Counted from the first letter of the stretch, positions 24,404 to 36,744 are shown. The stretch: DNA of 64,000 nucleotides from Adiantum capillus-veneris (GCA_014529385.2 CM043945.1:95828112-95892111), one strand, 5' to 3'. The notes: generated from the letters alone by a model not told the origin. Numbers and translations are program-made.

Positions 24404-24560
24404 CACTACAAAAGGTACTTCACATTAGCGACTATCGCAGCGTGACGCTCAAAAGCGAAAATCCACGGCGTTGCTATGAGCGTCTCTATGGGTGTCATTA
24501 TTTTCTTTGTTAATAGTGACGCTCATAGCGACGCCGACAGGGGTAAAAATTAAACCGAGA
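24404..24560. repeat. CACTA 5' terminal repeat and subterminal region with hairpin
   Basis: After CACTACAAAAGG come several AGCGAC/GTCGCT-like motifs. A near-perfect inverted repeat has 19-bp arms (24466-24484 and 24518-24536, one mismatch, 33-bp loop). CACTA termini generally carry short subterminal repeats bound by the element's proteins; the assignment here is by position and motif. Confidence 0.75.
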
Positions 24561-24618
24561 GTGCCAAAAACTCAGATCTCAGATCTGAGTTTCGACACTC
24601 AAGCGAAAGAGGTAAACC

Positions 24619-24619
<1 letters not shown>

Positions 24620-24694
<75 letters not shown>

Positions 24695-24908
24695 CGAGGA
24701 GAGGAAGAAGAGCCAGGTATGCTCCTTCCCTCTCCTCTCTCTCATGTTCCCTTCCCCTCTTTCTCTCTCTCTCCTTCTCACACACACACACACACATTGT
24801 GTCTTAGAGAGAGAGAGAGAGAGAGAGAGAGAACACACATGCATAAACAAAAAACACATAACACACACATGCATAAACAAAGAATGCATATACACACACA
24901 TTGAGAGA

Positions 24909-24950
<42 letters not shown>

Positions 24951-25024
24951 ACACATGCATAAACAAAAAACACATAACACACACATGCATAAACAAAGAA
25001 TGCATATACACACACATTGAGAGA

Positions 25025-25074
<50 letters not shown>

Positions 25075-25139
25075 ACACATGCATAAACAAAAAACACATA
25101 ACACACACATGCATAAACAAAGAATGCATGTACACACAC

Positions 25140-25190
<51 letters not shown>

Positions 25191-25282
25191 GAGAAAAGCC
25201 AAAGAGAAAGAGAGGGAGAGAAGACGGAAAGAGAGAGATAAGGGGAGAAAACAAAGAGAGAGAGAGAGAGAGAGAGAGAGAT
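24620..25282. repeat. Microsatellites and a ~120-bp minisatellite (3 copies)
   Basis: (CT)n 24620-24660 and (CA)n 24671-24692. Then three copies of a unit beginning GAACACACATGCATAAAC at 24831, 24947 and 25071. Each unit contains two ATGCATAAACAAA motifs, a CACACACATTGAGAGAG segment and a variable (GA)n. Another (GA)n is at 25255-25281. Long open frames across this block are artefacts. Confidence 0.95.
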
Positions 25283-25299
25283 ACATAAAAAAGTAGAGA

Positions 25300-25770
25300 A
25301 AATATGAAATGAAATGTTATATTAAGATTTAGGGCTAAGTTAGATTTAAAATTATATTTAATTAAAATTAGGTTAGATTAAGATCTAAGATTAAGTTAGA
25401 TTACATTTAACATATATTAAAAATTTATGATAAATTAAAACTAGGTTAAGATTTAAATTAGATTTAAGATTAGACTAAATTACATTTAGGTTTAGGTAGA
25501 TTTATGTTTATGTTGAGTTTAAGATTAAGTTAAATTTAGATTTATGTTAGATTTAAAATTAGGGCAAGATTTAAGATTAGCTAGGTTAGATTTAAGTTAG
25601 ATTACATTTAGGTTTAGGATTTAAGATTGGGTTAAATTTAGGTTTATGTTGAGTTTAATATTAAATTAGATTTAGATTTAGGTTTATATTGAGTTTAAGA
25701 TCGATTAGATTAGATCTAGATTTATATTAGATTTAAGGTAAGATTACATTTAGGTTAGATTTTAGGGCAT
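25300..25770. repeat. AT-rich degenerate short tandem repeat
   Basis: Built of variants of TTAGGTTTAGATTTAAGATTA with a period of about 10-20 bp. No coding content. Confidence 0.85.
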
Positions 25771-26335
25771 GTCAATGAAAGCTTTACCCAAAGACAAAAC
25801 ACTAGTTACACAACAATATGTATATTCCCATCAGAATCTGACACCTATTAGCTCACCCACTAACCATGCTCAATTAGCTCAGAAGCACCATATGTTCAAT
25901 TAGGTTAGATTTTGGATTTAGTTTTTATATTAAAGTCTACCTTCGGGGTTACGGAAAAAAATTAGAGTTAGGCGAACAGTGATCCCTCTCTTCCTCTCTA
26001 CGGATGCGACCTTAAGTTGGAAAGATTCAACAACATGATACTCAGATTGGAGGCCGACATGTAATGTGCGAAGTAATCCCTCAAACAAGGATCTGCTGTG
26101 AAGAGATGCTAAGATGCTATGAATTGCTACAGCTAGAGAAAAGACAAAGGGGTTTTGTCCACTACATACACTATCATGTAGACGTGGGTGTGTAGATTTC
26201 TCGTACCCACAAATATAGGCATTGACCAATAAAGACGAGATTATAGCCCGGTGGTTCTGATCTCCGTGCACCTCTAGACCGAGGTGTATGGGGATCAGAC
26301 ATGACTAGAGAATGTGAAGTAGTTTACAGTGTGAA

Positions 26336-26376
<41 letters not shown>

Positions 26377-26525
26377 CGGAAGATGCCAATAGAAGATTAA
26401 ATTTATATCCAGGTTATAAGGTTTTTACATTCGTTATGAGTAGTGACGAGCACGTGGGGCCGTCCAACTGAAACACCTATCTCTCAACAAGGATCTTATG
26501 TCCTTGTAATCAATGCAAGCATGCT
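25771..26525. other. CACTA internal spacer with (GA)n at 26341-26372
   Basis: One minus-strand frame of 113 codons (25930-26271) has no recognisable domain. The rest is non-coding as far as can be seen. Lies upstream of the transposase gene and may hold its promoter. Confidence 0.4.
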
Positions 26526-28760
26526 GTGCGACGGACAAGACGCGTTTCTTTGCAGCACGTTCACGAATTTGGCGAGTGTGATCTATCTATTATAGATCGT
26601 CTTGCTGCCAATTATACCTTGTCGGACTCTGATGCTGGCCAACATGCAGCAATCTTGCCACCCAATAGACGTGTTCGTAGGCGCTTTGGTCAAGCAGCAT
26701 ACGTAAGGCCACAAGATGTAGCCTCTGAAGCTCGAAGGATGATCATGCAGACCACATTCCCAACGAGACAATGTTTGAGCCCGAGATCGATGAAATGATC
26801 GAGGCGATAATGGATTCAGAAAGGCTTATCTATGATGATATGAAAAGTGAATCCGATACACCATTGTATGATGGAGCATGTGTGTCTAGATTGAAGGCGC
26901 TCCTGTTTCTTTTCAACATGCAGACAAAGTTTGGATGGAGTGACACTAGCATCACAGCGCTTTTTAGGTGATCTTTTACAATGTGTTTACTTCAATAAAA
27001 AACTCTAGATGTATAATGATCTGATACATTACTTACACAAGTGTACCGTATTTTTTTTGCTGTGTAGATTGCTCAAAGAGCACATACTGCTAGCTGATAA
27101 TGTGATGCCATATTCCAGAGAGGAAGCAAGAAAGATCTTGCAAAACTCGAGGATGGATTTCAATTCGATTCACGCTTGTCCTAACGACTGCATTCTTTTC
27201 AGAGGGGAATACATAGACATGGAGAAATGTCCGAAATGTGATTCCGAGAGATATCGAGTAGATCTCCACGGAACAAAAATTCCACAAAGGGTTTGCGACA
27301 TTTTCCTCTCCTTCCTCGCATCAAGCATTTCTTCGAATGTGAGTCCATGGCTGGCCTAGCATCATGGCACGAGGAGAATAGATCTTTGGATGGTCTGTTA
27401 TACGAATTCCTGCAGATTGCGCAGCCTGAAAACATATAGTCGATACATGGCCGGATTTTGCAAGGGAAGCTTGAAATTTGCGCATAGGTCTGGCTATGGA
27501 TGGCGTAAATCCATTTGGTCGGAGATCAACATCTTACAGTGTATGTCCCGTTGTCATCGTCAACTACAACATTCCCCCTGGTTGACTACCAAGAAGGGGC
27601 ACATGTGGCTAAGCTTGATTGTGTCAGGGTGGTATAAAGTGAAGAATATGGATGTGTATCTTTGTCCACTATTTGAAGAGCTATAACAATTGTGGATTGG
27701 CATAGAAGTGGGGGATATGAGCCGACACACAGGTCAATGGAATGCTTTGATCAGAGTCATTCTAATGTGGACCATGCATTACTATCCCGGATTAACAGAA
27801 TGCTCAGGTGATTTACACTCAACACAAACACTGTAAGTCTTGGTTTTTCTTAAGCTTATCTATTTTCATGTGTATATATGCAGAGATTCAAACAAGCGGA
27901 TACAAAGCATGTGTCACATGTGGACCTAGACTTAATGCACGTCGAACACCCTCATTGAAGAAGCAAATCTACAAAGGTCATCAAGCGTATCTTCTGGAGA
28001 ATCATGACTTACGCGTCGGCTTTTTGGGAAGAGAGCCACCGAGGATGTTTGCACAAGCATGGTTAGACGAGAAGGAGATGTGTGATGAAGGTTTGCCCCC
28101 AGGGATGAAGAGACTCTCTCTATGGTACGAGTTACCATATTGGCCCAGACTCATGATCAATTACTTGCTCGATGCAATGTGCATATTCAAGAATGTGGGT
28201 AATCTGTTGTGGGACCATCGTACCGACAAGAAAGATACTTTGGGAGCCAGGGTTGACCTTAGAAATGTGGATCGTACGGAGCAATATTGATCGCAGACAG
28301 CATCCGATGGATCGATAAAACTCCCTAAAGCACCATGGATTTTGACAGGAGCCCAAGAAAGCAAAGTAAAAGAGACCATTCGATCTGTGCGGACCCCCAC
28401 TGGCGTAATGCACTCGCTTCCAACGTGTTTCACTAAAGAAGGGAAGTTACCGGTTTGAAGTTACACGACTGGCATCAAATGTGTCAGATATGTTTGAAGT
28501 GGAACATATCATAGTGAGAATTGTGTAACAAATTCGTGTGTGGACTTTAATATCATTGCTAGACGTGTTTTGCAGTTTATTTTACCGGTGGCCATTGAGG
28601 GATGTTTGTCTCCTGACGTCTGTAACACAATCTACAAACTTGCGAAGTTGATGCAATGGATCTCACAAAAGGAGATCAATGTAGACTCCATACCATTCGC
28701 CAAACTAAACGTTGTGGAGGTTGTGTGCATTTTGCTCCGTTTTATAATATATATTGTATT
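26526..28760 (+). pseudogene. CACTA TNP2-type transposase (Transposase_21)
   Basis: Spliced reading gives the canonical TNP2 order: TKFGWSDTSITALF, intron 26968-27067 (GTGATC...TGTAG), RLLKEHILLADNVMPYS, IHACPNDCILFRGEYIDMEK with CPKC, NLRIGLAMDGVNPFGR (27475-27525), VIVNYNIPP, VKNMDVYL. Intron 27808-27883 (GTGATT...TGCAG) follows, then TSGYKACVTCG, KGHQAYLLENHDLRV, LPYWPRLMINYLLDAMCIF, KLHDWHQMCQI and WISQKEINVDSIPFAKLNVV. TGA 27472-27474 replaces the Arg before NLRIGL, TAA 27684-27686 follows FEEL, and a one-C deficit near 27574 shifts the frame. Family role: excision and integration of the element. Confidence 0.88.
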
Positions 28761-29170
28761 CACATGGCTTTTTGTCCATTCCTGTCTATATGCTATACTT
28801 GAGAAATTTAAATTGTGTTTAATTGTCATTGCTACCACTCCAGGTATGCTCCAGGTATGTTCTCACAAGCAGGGACACTCCTCGGTGTGTCGTGAAAGTC
28901 TAATACGCCGACACAGCACTGTGCTCCGACTACGATGGAGACTGAGCAGCATCTATGAGCGGGGACGGATCACCTCCTTCGCGATTGCAGCCTCAATCTC
29001 CATCACAGTACGAGTTTCATCCTTTTACAAGATACGTAGAATGCACACAGGAGACAAATTCACAAGAAGTTCACAGTAATCTCTCTACACAGGAATCAGT
29101 ATAGATTATAATTTGTCCATGTTTTCTTCTCCATTCAATATTAAGATTAAATGTTCGTGTGTTTAATGCA
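28761..29170 (+). other. Intron-like and broken coding sequence between the two CACTA genes
   Basis: T-rich stretch 28730-28850 resembles an intron. The following block (about 28855-29080) has a short frame with FSQAGTLLGVS and stops. An acceptor-like TTTAATGCAG precedes the ATG of the next gene at 29174. Confidence 0.45.
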
Positions 29171-29173
29171 GGT

Positions 29174-29775
29174 ATGGATGATGATGAGTTTCTTTCTTCT
29201 TTGTCACCCTAGCAGAGGAGGTGGTACGAGGACCGTCATCGCTCTGGAGCACCATCACGTCGTTCCACTCCTTAAGCGTCTCCCTCTGTATTGGAGCATT
29301 CAGCGCACTCCGAATCTTCAGTGTCTACAAGACGATCTTCAAACTCGTCTAGGCAACGGCGCTCTAGTGGTGGCGGCGGCGGTTGCTGTGGGGATGCCGC
29401 CGCTAATGCCTCAACACCGCCTCGTGTTCGAAGAAGCTCCTTACATTCCCCTTCTTTGCCCGTCCCCACACTAATCACGGCATCGCCATCTACACCAGGT
29501 TTTGCATGGCTATTGGCTATTCTTGGCTACACACCACTAGCTACTCTTCCGGGAGTCACCCCAATTGATACTCCTCGCTTTGGGGCCCAGACTCCAGTGG
29601 AGACACCTGACGTCCATACCCCCATCGAACGCCGCTAGAGACCCCTGCCGAGACACCCAGGTTTACGCGTCATAGGCGAGAGGGCTTGCCGTACTCGATC
29701 GACATCAGCAGCGGCATCATCTTGGATGACAAAGGCAAAAAGGTGATCTCGCGCATGCGCGGTCTTTGCTCTCAG
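29174..29775 (+). pseudogene. Second CACTA gene, low-complexity Ser/Thr-Pro protein
   Basis: ATG at 29174 gives MDDDEFLSSLSP, then TAG 29210-29212 and QRRWYEDRHRSGAPSRRS. A different frame carries Arg/Ser/Gly-rich text (29291-29460), then repeated T-P motifs (TPIDTPRFGAQTPVETPDVH). After a frameshift near a C5 run at about 29619, it ends REGLPYSIDISSGIILDDKG to 29775. Position after TNP2 suits the accessory DNA-binding gene of CACTA elements; sequence alone does not prove it. Confidence 0.5.
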
Positions 29776-29803
29776 GTGTTTAAACACTACATACTAAAGA
29801 CGT

Positions 29804-30944
29804 TGTGAGTGGGATGAAAACACACACAACGCCTCTATAACGGCCCGACACACACTCTTGGAAAGATACACACACACACTATGGGGCACCACTCGGCTTA
29901 CACAACACACCTGACCGAGACAGGGAACACACCTCTGGAGTGAGAGGAGAGAGACTATCCACTTGTCCACTCCACACAGAGACACACACACACACACACC
30001 CAAAAAACTCAGCTCAAAAGAGGAGAAATTCTGATAATTAGATACAAATGAGCTTGGGCCAACACCAATGGGGCAAACAGCTCACACAATATGGGTAAAA
30101 GATACCAGACACAATCACAAATTGGAGCGGAAGCTTCGCTCATAGGAGAAAATTACACAGCAAAAACAGCAAAAAAAAAGTGAGAAATTTGGCAAAATGA
30201 ATAGCGCCATCGCCTTCGGAACAGCCCAAAACCCCAGTCTACAATGTCAAAGTGCTCAAATCCGACCTCGGATGAGCAGTTTACGGCCAAAACAGGCTCC
30301 AAAATGAGCAAAAACACACATGCGGCTGTTCCTCCTCTCTTCTCCACGTTTTTTCTGGTCTTCTCTCTGTTTTTTTAGTTCCCACACTTAGTTTTATTAG
30401 TTGGGCACCCTTGGCCTTTTAGATGGCCTCAAACGGACCCCGAACAGGCCAAAAACTGACCTCGCAGTGCATAGTTGTCACCTTTTTGCATCATCCGCAC
30501 ACCTAGCACTCATTTCTTTTCAATAATGCGTCTCGCAATCATGTGAAGTGGCCCCAAAAAGTGATTCTAATGATGACCTTTCTGCATAACTCTCACAAGA
30601 AAACACCCACATTGTGTCTATACTTATCCACGTGCAAGTACTGACCCCGTTCGGCCTCCTGACGCCACTCGATGCCATCTGACGCACCTGCTTACCTCAT
30701 GTCGTCAGCACGCGGATAGCTTCCTCGAGAATTTTTACGCGCTACCAACTCCTCCTTATTGTAGAAAAAACACAATGGTACTGATAATAGTGAAAATCGT
30801 TGCACTATGTACACCATGTCCTACCTGTACACACGTGGACCCCACGTAACCACCTGGCTATGAAAAATGGGCAATTCTTTATTTGATGCACCATGCATGG
30901 ATATGTACATATGCACAATCTCAAACTCCAAAAAACTCTTGACA
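29804..30944 (-). repeat. Candidate 3' LTR of gypsy 2 (~1.14 kb)
   Basis: Downstream of the gypsy 2 pol stop on the minus strand a purine-rich segment (30951-30963) is followed by TGTCAAGAG (30944). The non-coding stretch ends in CTCACA at 29804, giving TG...CA ends. It contains a CA repeat at about 29984-30000. The partner 5' LTR is not visible right of 36324, so this rests on position and end motifs only. Confidence 0.45.
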
Positions 30945-30972
30945 TAATTTGCCCATCCCCTAGCCTGCTAGA

Positions 30973-33900
30973 TCATTCATGATCAGCAGCAGCAAAAAGA
31001 GATATGAGGCTCGCCTCATCACAAGTCTCCTCATCCCTCACAGACATCACTTGCTCCACAGACAGCTCATCCTGCTCCACCATCATCAATCTAGCATGAT
31101 ACAATTTAAGACGCAATCCATTTACCCTTGACTTATGTAGAATCCCATCCAGGTTAGCCAACTGATATGTACCATTTGAGAAACACTCCACTACCTTGAA
31201 AGGGCCTTCCCACTTAATTTGAAACTTCTTTTGGAAGGTGTTGTCCAGCTTACTGTTGTAGCGCAAAACCAAGTCATGCTTCTTGATACCCTTACTTTTG
31301 ACCTTTTCATCTATCTTTGCCAAAGTCTTATCCTGCATTTGCCCATAATGCTCCAATGCGCTCATCCTATCCAACTGAACCTCTTGTAACTGCAAGAGCC
31401 TCTCTTTGAATGCATCACTAGGCGGCCCAAGCAACTTCTCTAACATCTTGACCGCAGGCAACTCTACCTCCACAGGCAATAGTGCTTCCTTTCCATACAC
31501 CAAATGAAATGGAGTAAACCCTGTACCTGTCTTCACCGAAGTACGGTAAGCCCATAATGCACTAGGCAATTCCAAATCCCAATTCTTTCCTTGGTGCTCT
31601 ATCACTTTCGAAAGAATCTGTACCAACTCACCATTGAATCTTTCATTTAAGCCATTACATTGTGGGTAGTAAGGAGTGGTATGTTGGTGCCTAATCTTCA
31701 TCTTTGCGCATAAGAAGTCTAGCAGTTTAGCTCTAAATCCTGGCCCCTTATCTGAAAGTAGCTCTAATGGCACCCCAAACTTGCAACATATTTCATCATA
31801 CACAAATTTTTTCACATCCTTTGCAGTGATCTGTTTTACTGCTATAGCCTCTGCCCATCTAGAAAGATAGTCCACTGCCGTCAAAATATAGCTTTTGCCC
31901 CTGCTTGTGATAGGTAACGGGCCTATTGCATCAATCCCCCACTTTTCAAACACATCAAACGCCATAATGGTTTTTCGTAGCTCTGGCTTCAACACTCTCT
32001 TCCCAAATGCTTGACACCTATTGCAAGACCTACACCAATGGTGAACATCCTTGTGCAAACTAGGCCATACATACCCCTCTTGCAAAATCTTATGCAAGGT
32101 GATCTTTAGAGAAAAATGGCCACCACATGCGCCTTCATGATTCTCTTCCAACACTCTATAAAGCTCCTCCCTCCATGGTACACGTCTCAACACGAGATCA
32201 GCCCCTTTCATGTATAAGACATCACCAATCAATTTGTACCTATATGCTCTACGCACAAAGCCATACTTCTTAGACTTCTGAATCTCCTTTGGAATGATTC
32301 CTGTTAGCAAAAACTCCTCTTCTTGAGCCAAACTTTCCCGGCCATGATAAAGAGGTAAAGTGGTCCTCAACACAAATAGCTCCCCAATCATGCCTTGAGC
32401 TGCTACATGTGCCTCTCCATTTAGAGCACGTTCAATGTGTCTAATGCTCCATGCTTCGAACTTTTTTAACAGGCCTTTAATTCTGAAGCACATTTCCTTC
32501 AATGAGGTGTTCTTGCTCTTCCACACACCCAGCACTTGCTTCACCACTAACAAGGCATCACCTTTTATGCTCAACCTTCGAACCCCATGCTTCAAACAAA
32601 TGTGTAATCCGGCTTTCAGAGTAGCATATTCAGCCTCATTGTTACTATGAGCATCCAATTTGAACCCTCTCTTGCATAGTAGCTTCCCCTCTGGATCATA
32701 AAGTGCTATACCCCTTGAAGCCGCATCATGGCTCTTTCTGTATGAACCATCAAAGAACAACACATGTGCATTGCTGATCTCTGACACTTCTTCAACTACC
32801 TTTCTCACCACCTCTTCCTTAACAATAAGGGGATTCTCCTTGTAGGTCAACAAATCAGCTAGGGTAGCCCTTGTACTATCTTCCACTAGAAAAGAGAACT
32901 CAAATTCTTGCAGCTCAATTACCCATTTCTTGACCACATCTGACATGTTAGTGCCATTAATTAGCTGTGGCAAAAAGGCATAACTCGTCAAGAAAACAAA
33001 AGGTCGTGGTAGCAAGTAATGACGAAATCGTCGACAAGCAAATATTACACTGGCCATCACTAGCTCTACTTCCGAGAATTTTCTCTCCGCTACCAACTTC
33101 ACTCGGCTTGCACAATACACTGGCCTCATATAATGGCTGCCCTTCCCCTTTTGCAATAGCATGGCTCCAATGGCATCATCCCCAACTGATGGATTTACAT
33201 AAAACACTTTCTCCCAATCAGGAGCCTGCATGGCTGACAACCCCCCTAACACCTCTTTCACCTCTTGAAACACTTCTTCACACTTGTCATCCCATTACAA
33301 TGGATCATGCTTTGCCACTTGCAATAATGGATAAAGAAGCTGCGAAGACAATGGAATAAACCGTGCCATGTACTTCACTTTGTGTATAAAAGTTGCCAAT
33401 TGCTTCGTACTCGTAGGTGATGAAAGAAGAATAATAGACTTAACCTTGTCTGGATCAGTCTCAATGCCATTTTCTGACACCATGTGGCCCAATAACTTCA
33501 CCCTTGGCTGTGCTAGATGACATTTCTTTGGATTTGGTTGTCCTCCACATTCATCATATCGAGCCAATACCATCTGCAGCTTCTCATGGTGTTCAGCCCT
33601 ACTGCTATAAACACAGAAGTCATCCATAAAAGCTTTAACACAACTACCAATGAATGGTTCCGACACCCAATTTGCTCTCTCTTGATAGAAGGAAGGTCCA
33701 TTTGACAACCCAAATGGCAATAGTGTGTAGCAATAGCAGCCCCACGGCGTAATAAAAGTGGTCTTTGTGCGGTCTTTAAGAGCAATCTTCAATTGAAAAT
33801 AGCCTGAAAAACCATCACACACATTGTACCTCTCATAACCTGCCACTGAATCCAAGATCTGATCGATGAATGGAAGAGGATATGGGTTCTTCTTAGTGGC

Positions 33901-36324
33901 TGCGTTTAAGGGTTTAAAATCTACACAAATTCTCCACTTCCCATCCTTCTTTGGACTGACTACAACTGGACTCACCCATTCTGTGGTCTCTACTGGAACT
34001 ATGAACCCTGCCTTCAATAACTTGTCCACCTCTATCCGCAAGGCTTCCATTTTCTCTTGACCCATCCTTCTTAGCGTTTGCCGTACTGGCTTAGCACCTT
34101 CTTTCAACTCTATATGCATCTCTTCGCCCTTGAACCCTCTGATCTCTTCATATGAAGTAATGAACAAATCAGGAAAACTAGCCAGCATTTGCAAATATAT
34201 CTCCTTCTCCATAGCTGAGAGGTCTCCACTGATCATTTGTGTCATCAATTTCTACTTCTTTGACAACTCAATCTTGGTTTGCATCAGCCCTTCAATCACT
34301 TCATAAGGCCCTTCACTTTCATCTTCAACCTCATTCGCAAATGCGACTAAACCAAACTCCTGGATTTCTTTGTCCATCAAAAGAAATGCAACATCAGCAT
34401 CCTCATCACTGCTAGTAGTGCTATCACTGTCCTCATCTGTCACCGTGGAAGAGTCTTCATCACTAGACTCATCCTCATCTTCATAAAGCTCCTCTAATCG
34501 TTTTCTTGTGTCCATATTATAAAGCTTCTTGGCACCTGTCTTTCCATAGAGGCTAATTGTACCACATCTCCAATCTTGAATGGCTCCCACTGCACGTAAC
34601 CATGGTCTGCCCAGTATAATAGGATATTCTCCCAACCTTGCTGGCATCACATGAAAATCAACCACTGCCTTTGCATCATATGCCTCCACTTCTAAGCTCT
34701 TTACAACACCCAAGCATTTTACTTTTTGATGGTTTGTCAATCTGATCCGAAACCCTGACACCCCAGTCACTGTAAGACCCATCTTCTCAACGCATGAGTG
34801 TGTTATCACACATATTTGGGCCCCGCCATCAACATAGCCTTGTCCTAAATTTTTCCTTTTGTGCCACACATCTACTATTGGACAGATATCTGGTAGCTCG
34901 TCCATTGCCAACACCTTTACTGAACCTCTCTCTGGCTCTTTCTCCATTGGGTTAACCATCCTCTTCCACTGTCGCTTTAGCTTAGGCACCATCTCTATAA
35001 GCTGCCCAAACGTAACATCTGCCTTCCTGCTCGTCACATCCTCCTTCAAGTCATAGCTTAATTTCCCATCCCCTAGTGGAAAATCTGAAACATGAAACTT
35101 TCGATGAGCTCTCCTTTTCCTCTTGGCCTTGACATCCTCGCCTTCATGGCTCTTTCCTTTCTTCTTACTAGGACCTGGGGCACTTCTTCCTTCCTTATCC
35201 TCTGTGGTCCTCTTCCCAATAGGCATCACTAATGTATCCTCTAGCTTTGATGCCTTCTCCGAGGTGACTACACTTAACACTTTTGTCTTTCCCTTTTCCT
35301 CCTGGGTCAGTCCACTGGTTCCTTCATCTCCCTTAATTTCGATGCCATAATCATGCGACCTAGTTAGCACCTGTTTTGGCAATGGATACATGTCTCCTCC
35401 CATCCTTGGTGGCTTATCACATTGCGGGCTGATGTGACCCAACTCTCCACAATTATAACATGTGGGTGTCTGCCTCCAAAACCTACCATTGCTTTGTCCA
35501 ACACCATTCCTAGGCCTTTCTTCACCTCCTGGCTGATTTGCAAACCTCCCTCGACCTCGATTATTTCCCACTTGACCTAGCATGTTTAGGCTGAGATTCT
35601 TCATCAAATCTACCACTTGCCTCATGTCTTGACTTAGCCCATCATCTTGCATCGATGTAGTGACCACTGCTGGCATAACCTGAGTAGTAACAGGAACCAT
35701 TGGTTCATGATGAACCCCTGACATGCGACCTTGTAAAGAATCTATAGGCTGAAATTCAGACCTCATTGGCAAAGACTCCACCCCTAACTGGCTCATTTTC
35801 CTCAGCTTCCACTCTTTGTTCCTTGCTACCTCTAGTGCATCTTCATATGTCCTAGGATTCTTTAGCTCCACTCTCCAACGTATATTCTCCCAAAGACCAG
35901 CCAAGAACCTGTCCTTCTTCATCATGTCAGGCGGGGGTGCCTGTGGTGCTAAGGCCTTGCACATCCAATCCCATGCCAATGAGAACTTACGTATGTACGC
36001 ATCTATTGGCTCACCTTCCTTTTGCACCAAACCTTGTACTTCTTGCCACACTTTGTCAGGATCTTCTATCTTCACAAACTCGACTTCCAACCCATGCCTT
36101 AGATTGTCCCAACTCAATCTTACAGGTGGATCCACTGCACGCAACTCCTCTTCAAATGTTTTGGACCAGACTCGTGCATCACTCTTCAAACAAATTTGGA
36201 GAAGACGTAACATCTGCGCAGGGTCATGAATTTGGTTGCTAATGCAGGCAACCTCCATCTTTTCTAAAAAATCTTCCACATCTTCATCACTTCTTCCATG
36301 AAACTCCGGATAAGAGAAAGCCAT
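30973..36324 (-). CDS. Gypsy 2 gag-pol polyprotein, nearly intact, dual RNase H (Tat-like)
   Basis: ATG 36322-36324 (MAFSYPEF). Gag (about residues 1-180), CCHC knuckle CYNCGELGHISPQC, basic linker, retropepsin-like GYVDGGAQICVI, GRPWL, acidic linker. TAG 34252-34254, then RT (WRICVDFKPLNAATKKNPYP; catalytic AFMDDFCVYS) to 33298. TAA 33295-33297, first RNase H with degraded active site (YVNPSVGDDAIGAML), second RNase H (LFFDGSYRKS; NNEAEYATL; KGDALLVVKQ). Integrase H2C2 (GACGGHF; CRSCNRC) and D-D-E core (GIDAIGPLP; LLSDKGPGF; LNERFNGEL), ending with a GPFKVVE tail at 30973. The two stops are the only interruptions and all blocks share one frame. The second RNase H marks a Tat-like lineage. 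Listed as CDS because the frame is continuous apart from the two stops. Confidence 0.88.
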
Positions 36325-36744
36325 GGCTACCCAAGTTACAATGCTTTGAGAACCCCTTTGAACACACTTGCAAGAACCCAAAACTTTTGACTACCCAATC
36401 CCCAGAAACTTCAATGGAGCTCAACTTTAGATAAGGACAAACACATGCACATCAAATGAGTTTTCATAGTTAATCATCGGAATGACAACAGGCAAAGGAC
36501 ATTCCAGGATCTCTCGTTATCTTCTTGGTCCGAACATAAAGACTATGCGCTGCTGGAAAAAAATATTCCTGGACACATGAACATTTATCTGGATTCTTTG
36601 AGTTAAATGAAAAGGAGTGAATTGAGGGCCATTTTGATCATCCATTAAAGCCAACCATTATGCTCCGAAGAAAGCACATCTGACTTATCCTCTGATTTTG
36701 CCAGAAATCACTAGTACATAGCCTATGGAGAGGTCACGAAAAGG
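36325..36744. other. Gypsy 2 upstream region
   Basis: No LTR matching 29804-30944 and no clear primer site were found. Coding is not recognised. It ends where copia E similarity begins, so the 5' end of gypsy 2 is probably lost. Confidence 0.4.

Larger units (their letters stand above)
24404..29780 (+). mobile_element. CACTA (EnSpm) DNA transposon, 3' end not found
   Basis: Begins CACTACAAAAGG, a standard CACTA terminus, at 24404, inside copia A gag. The preceding TTT (24401-24403) is the candidate 3-bp target duplication. It holds subterminal repeats, microsatellites, an AT-rich tract, a TNP2-type transposase gene with introns (26526-28760) and a second gene (29174-29775). The expected ...TAGTG terminus followed by the rest of copia gag is not present before gypsy 2 begins near 29804, so the right end is deleted or displaced. 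Confidence 0.8.

Noticed and set aside
24831-25180. Spaced repeats that could suggest a CRISPR-like array
   Set aside because: The genome is eukaryotic, units are about 120 bp, spacers are simple GA repeats, and only three copies exist.
24599-25286. Open frames of 156-180 codons rich in Ser/Leu or Arg/Glu, and Cys/Val
   Set aside because: Translation of CT, GA and CA repeats within the CACTA minisatellite.
29151-29474. 107-codon plus frame as a stand-alone gene
   Set aside because: Overlaps the CACTA second gene, whose frame starting MDDDEF and Thr-Pro repeats explain the region better.
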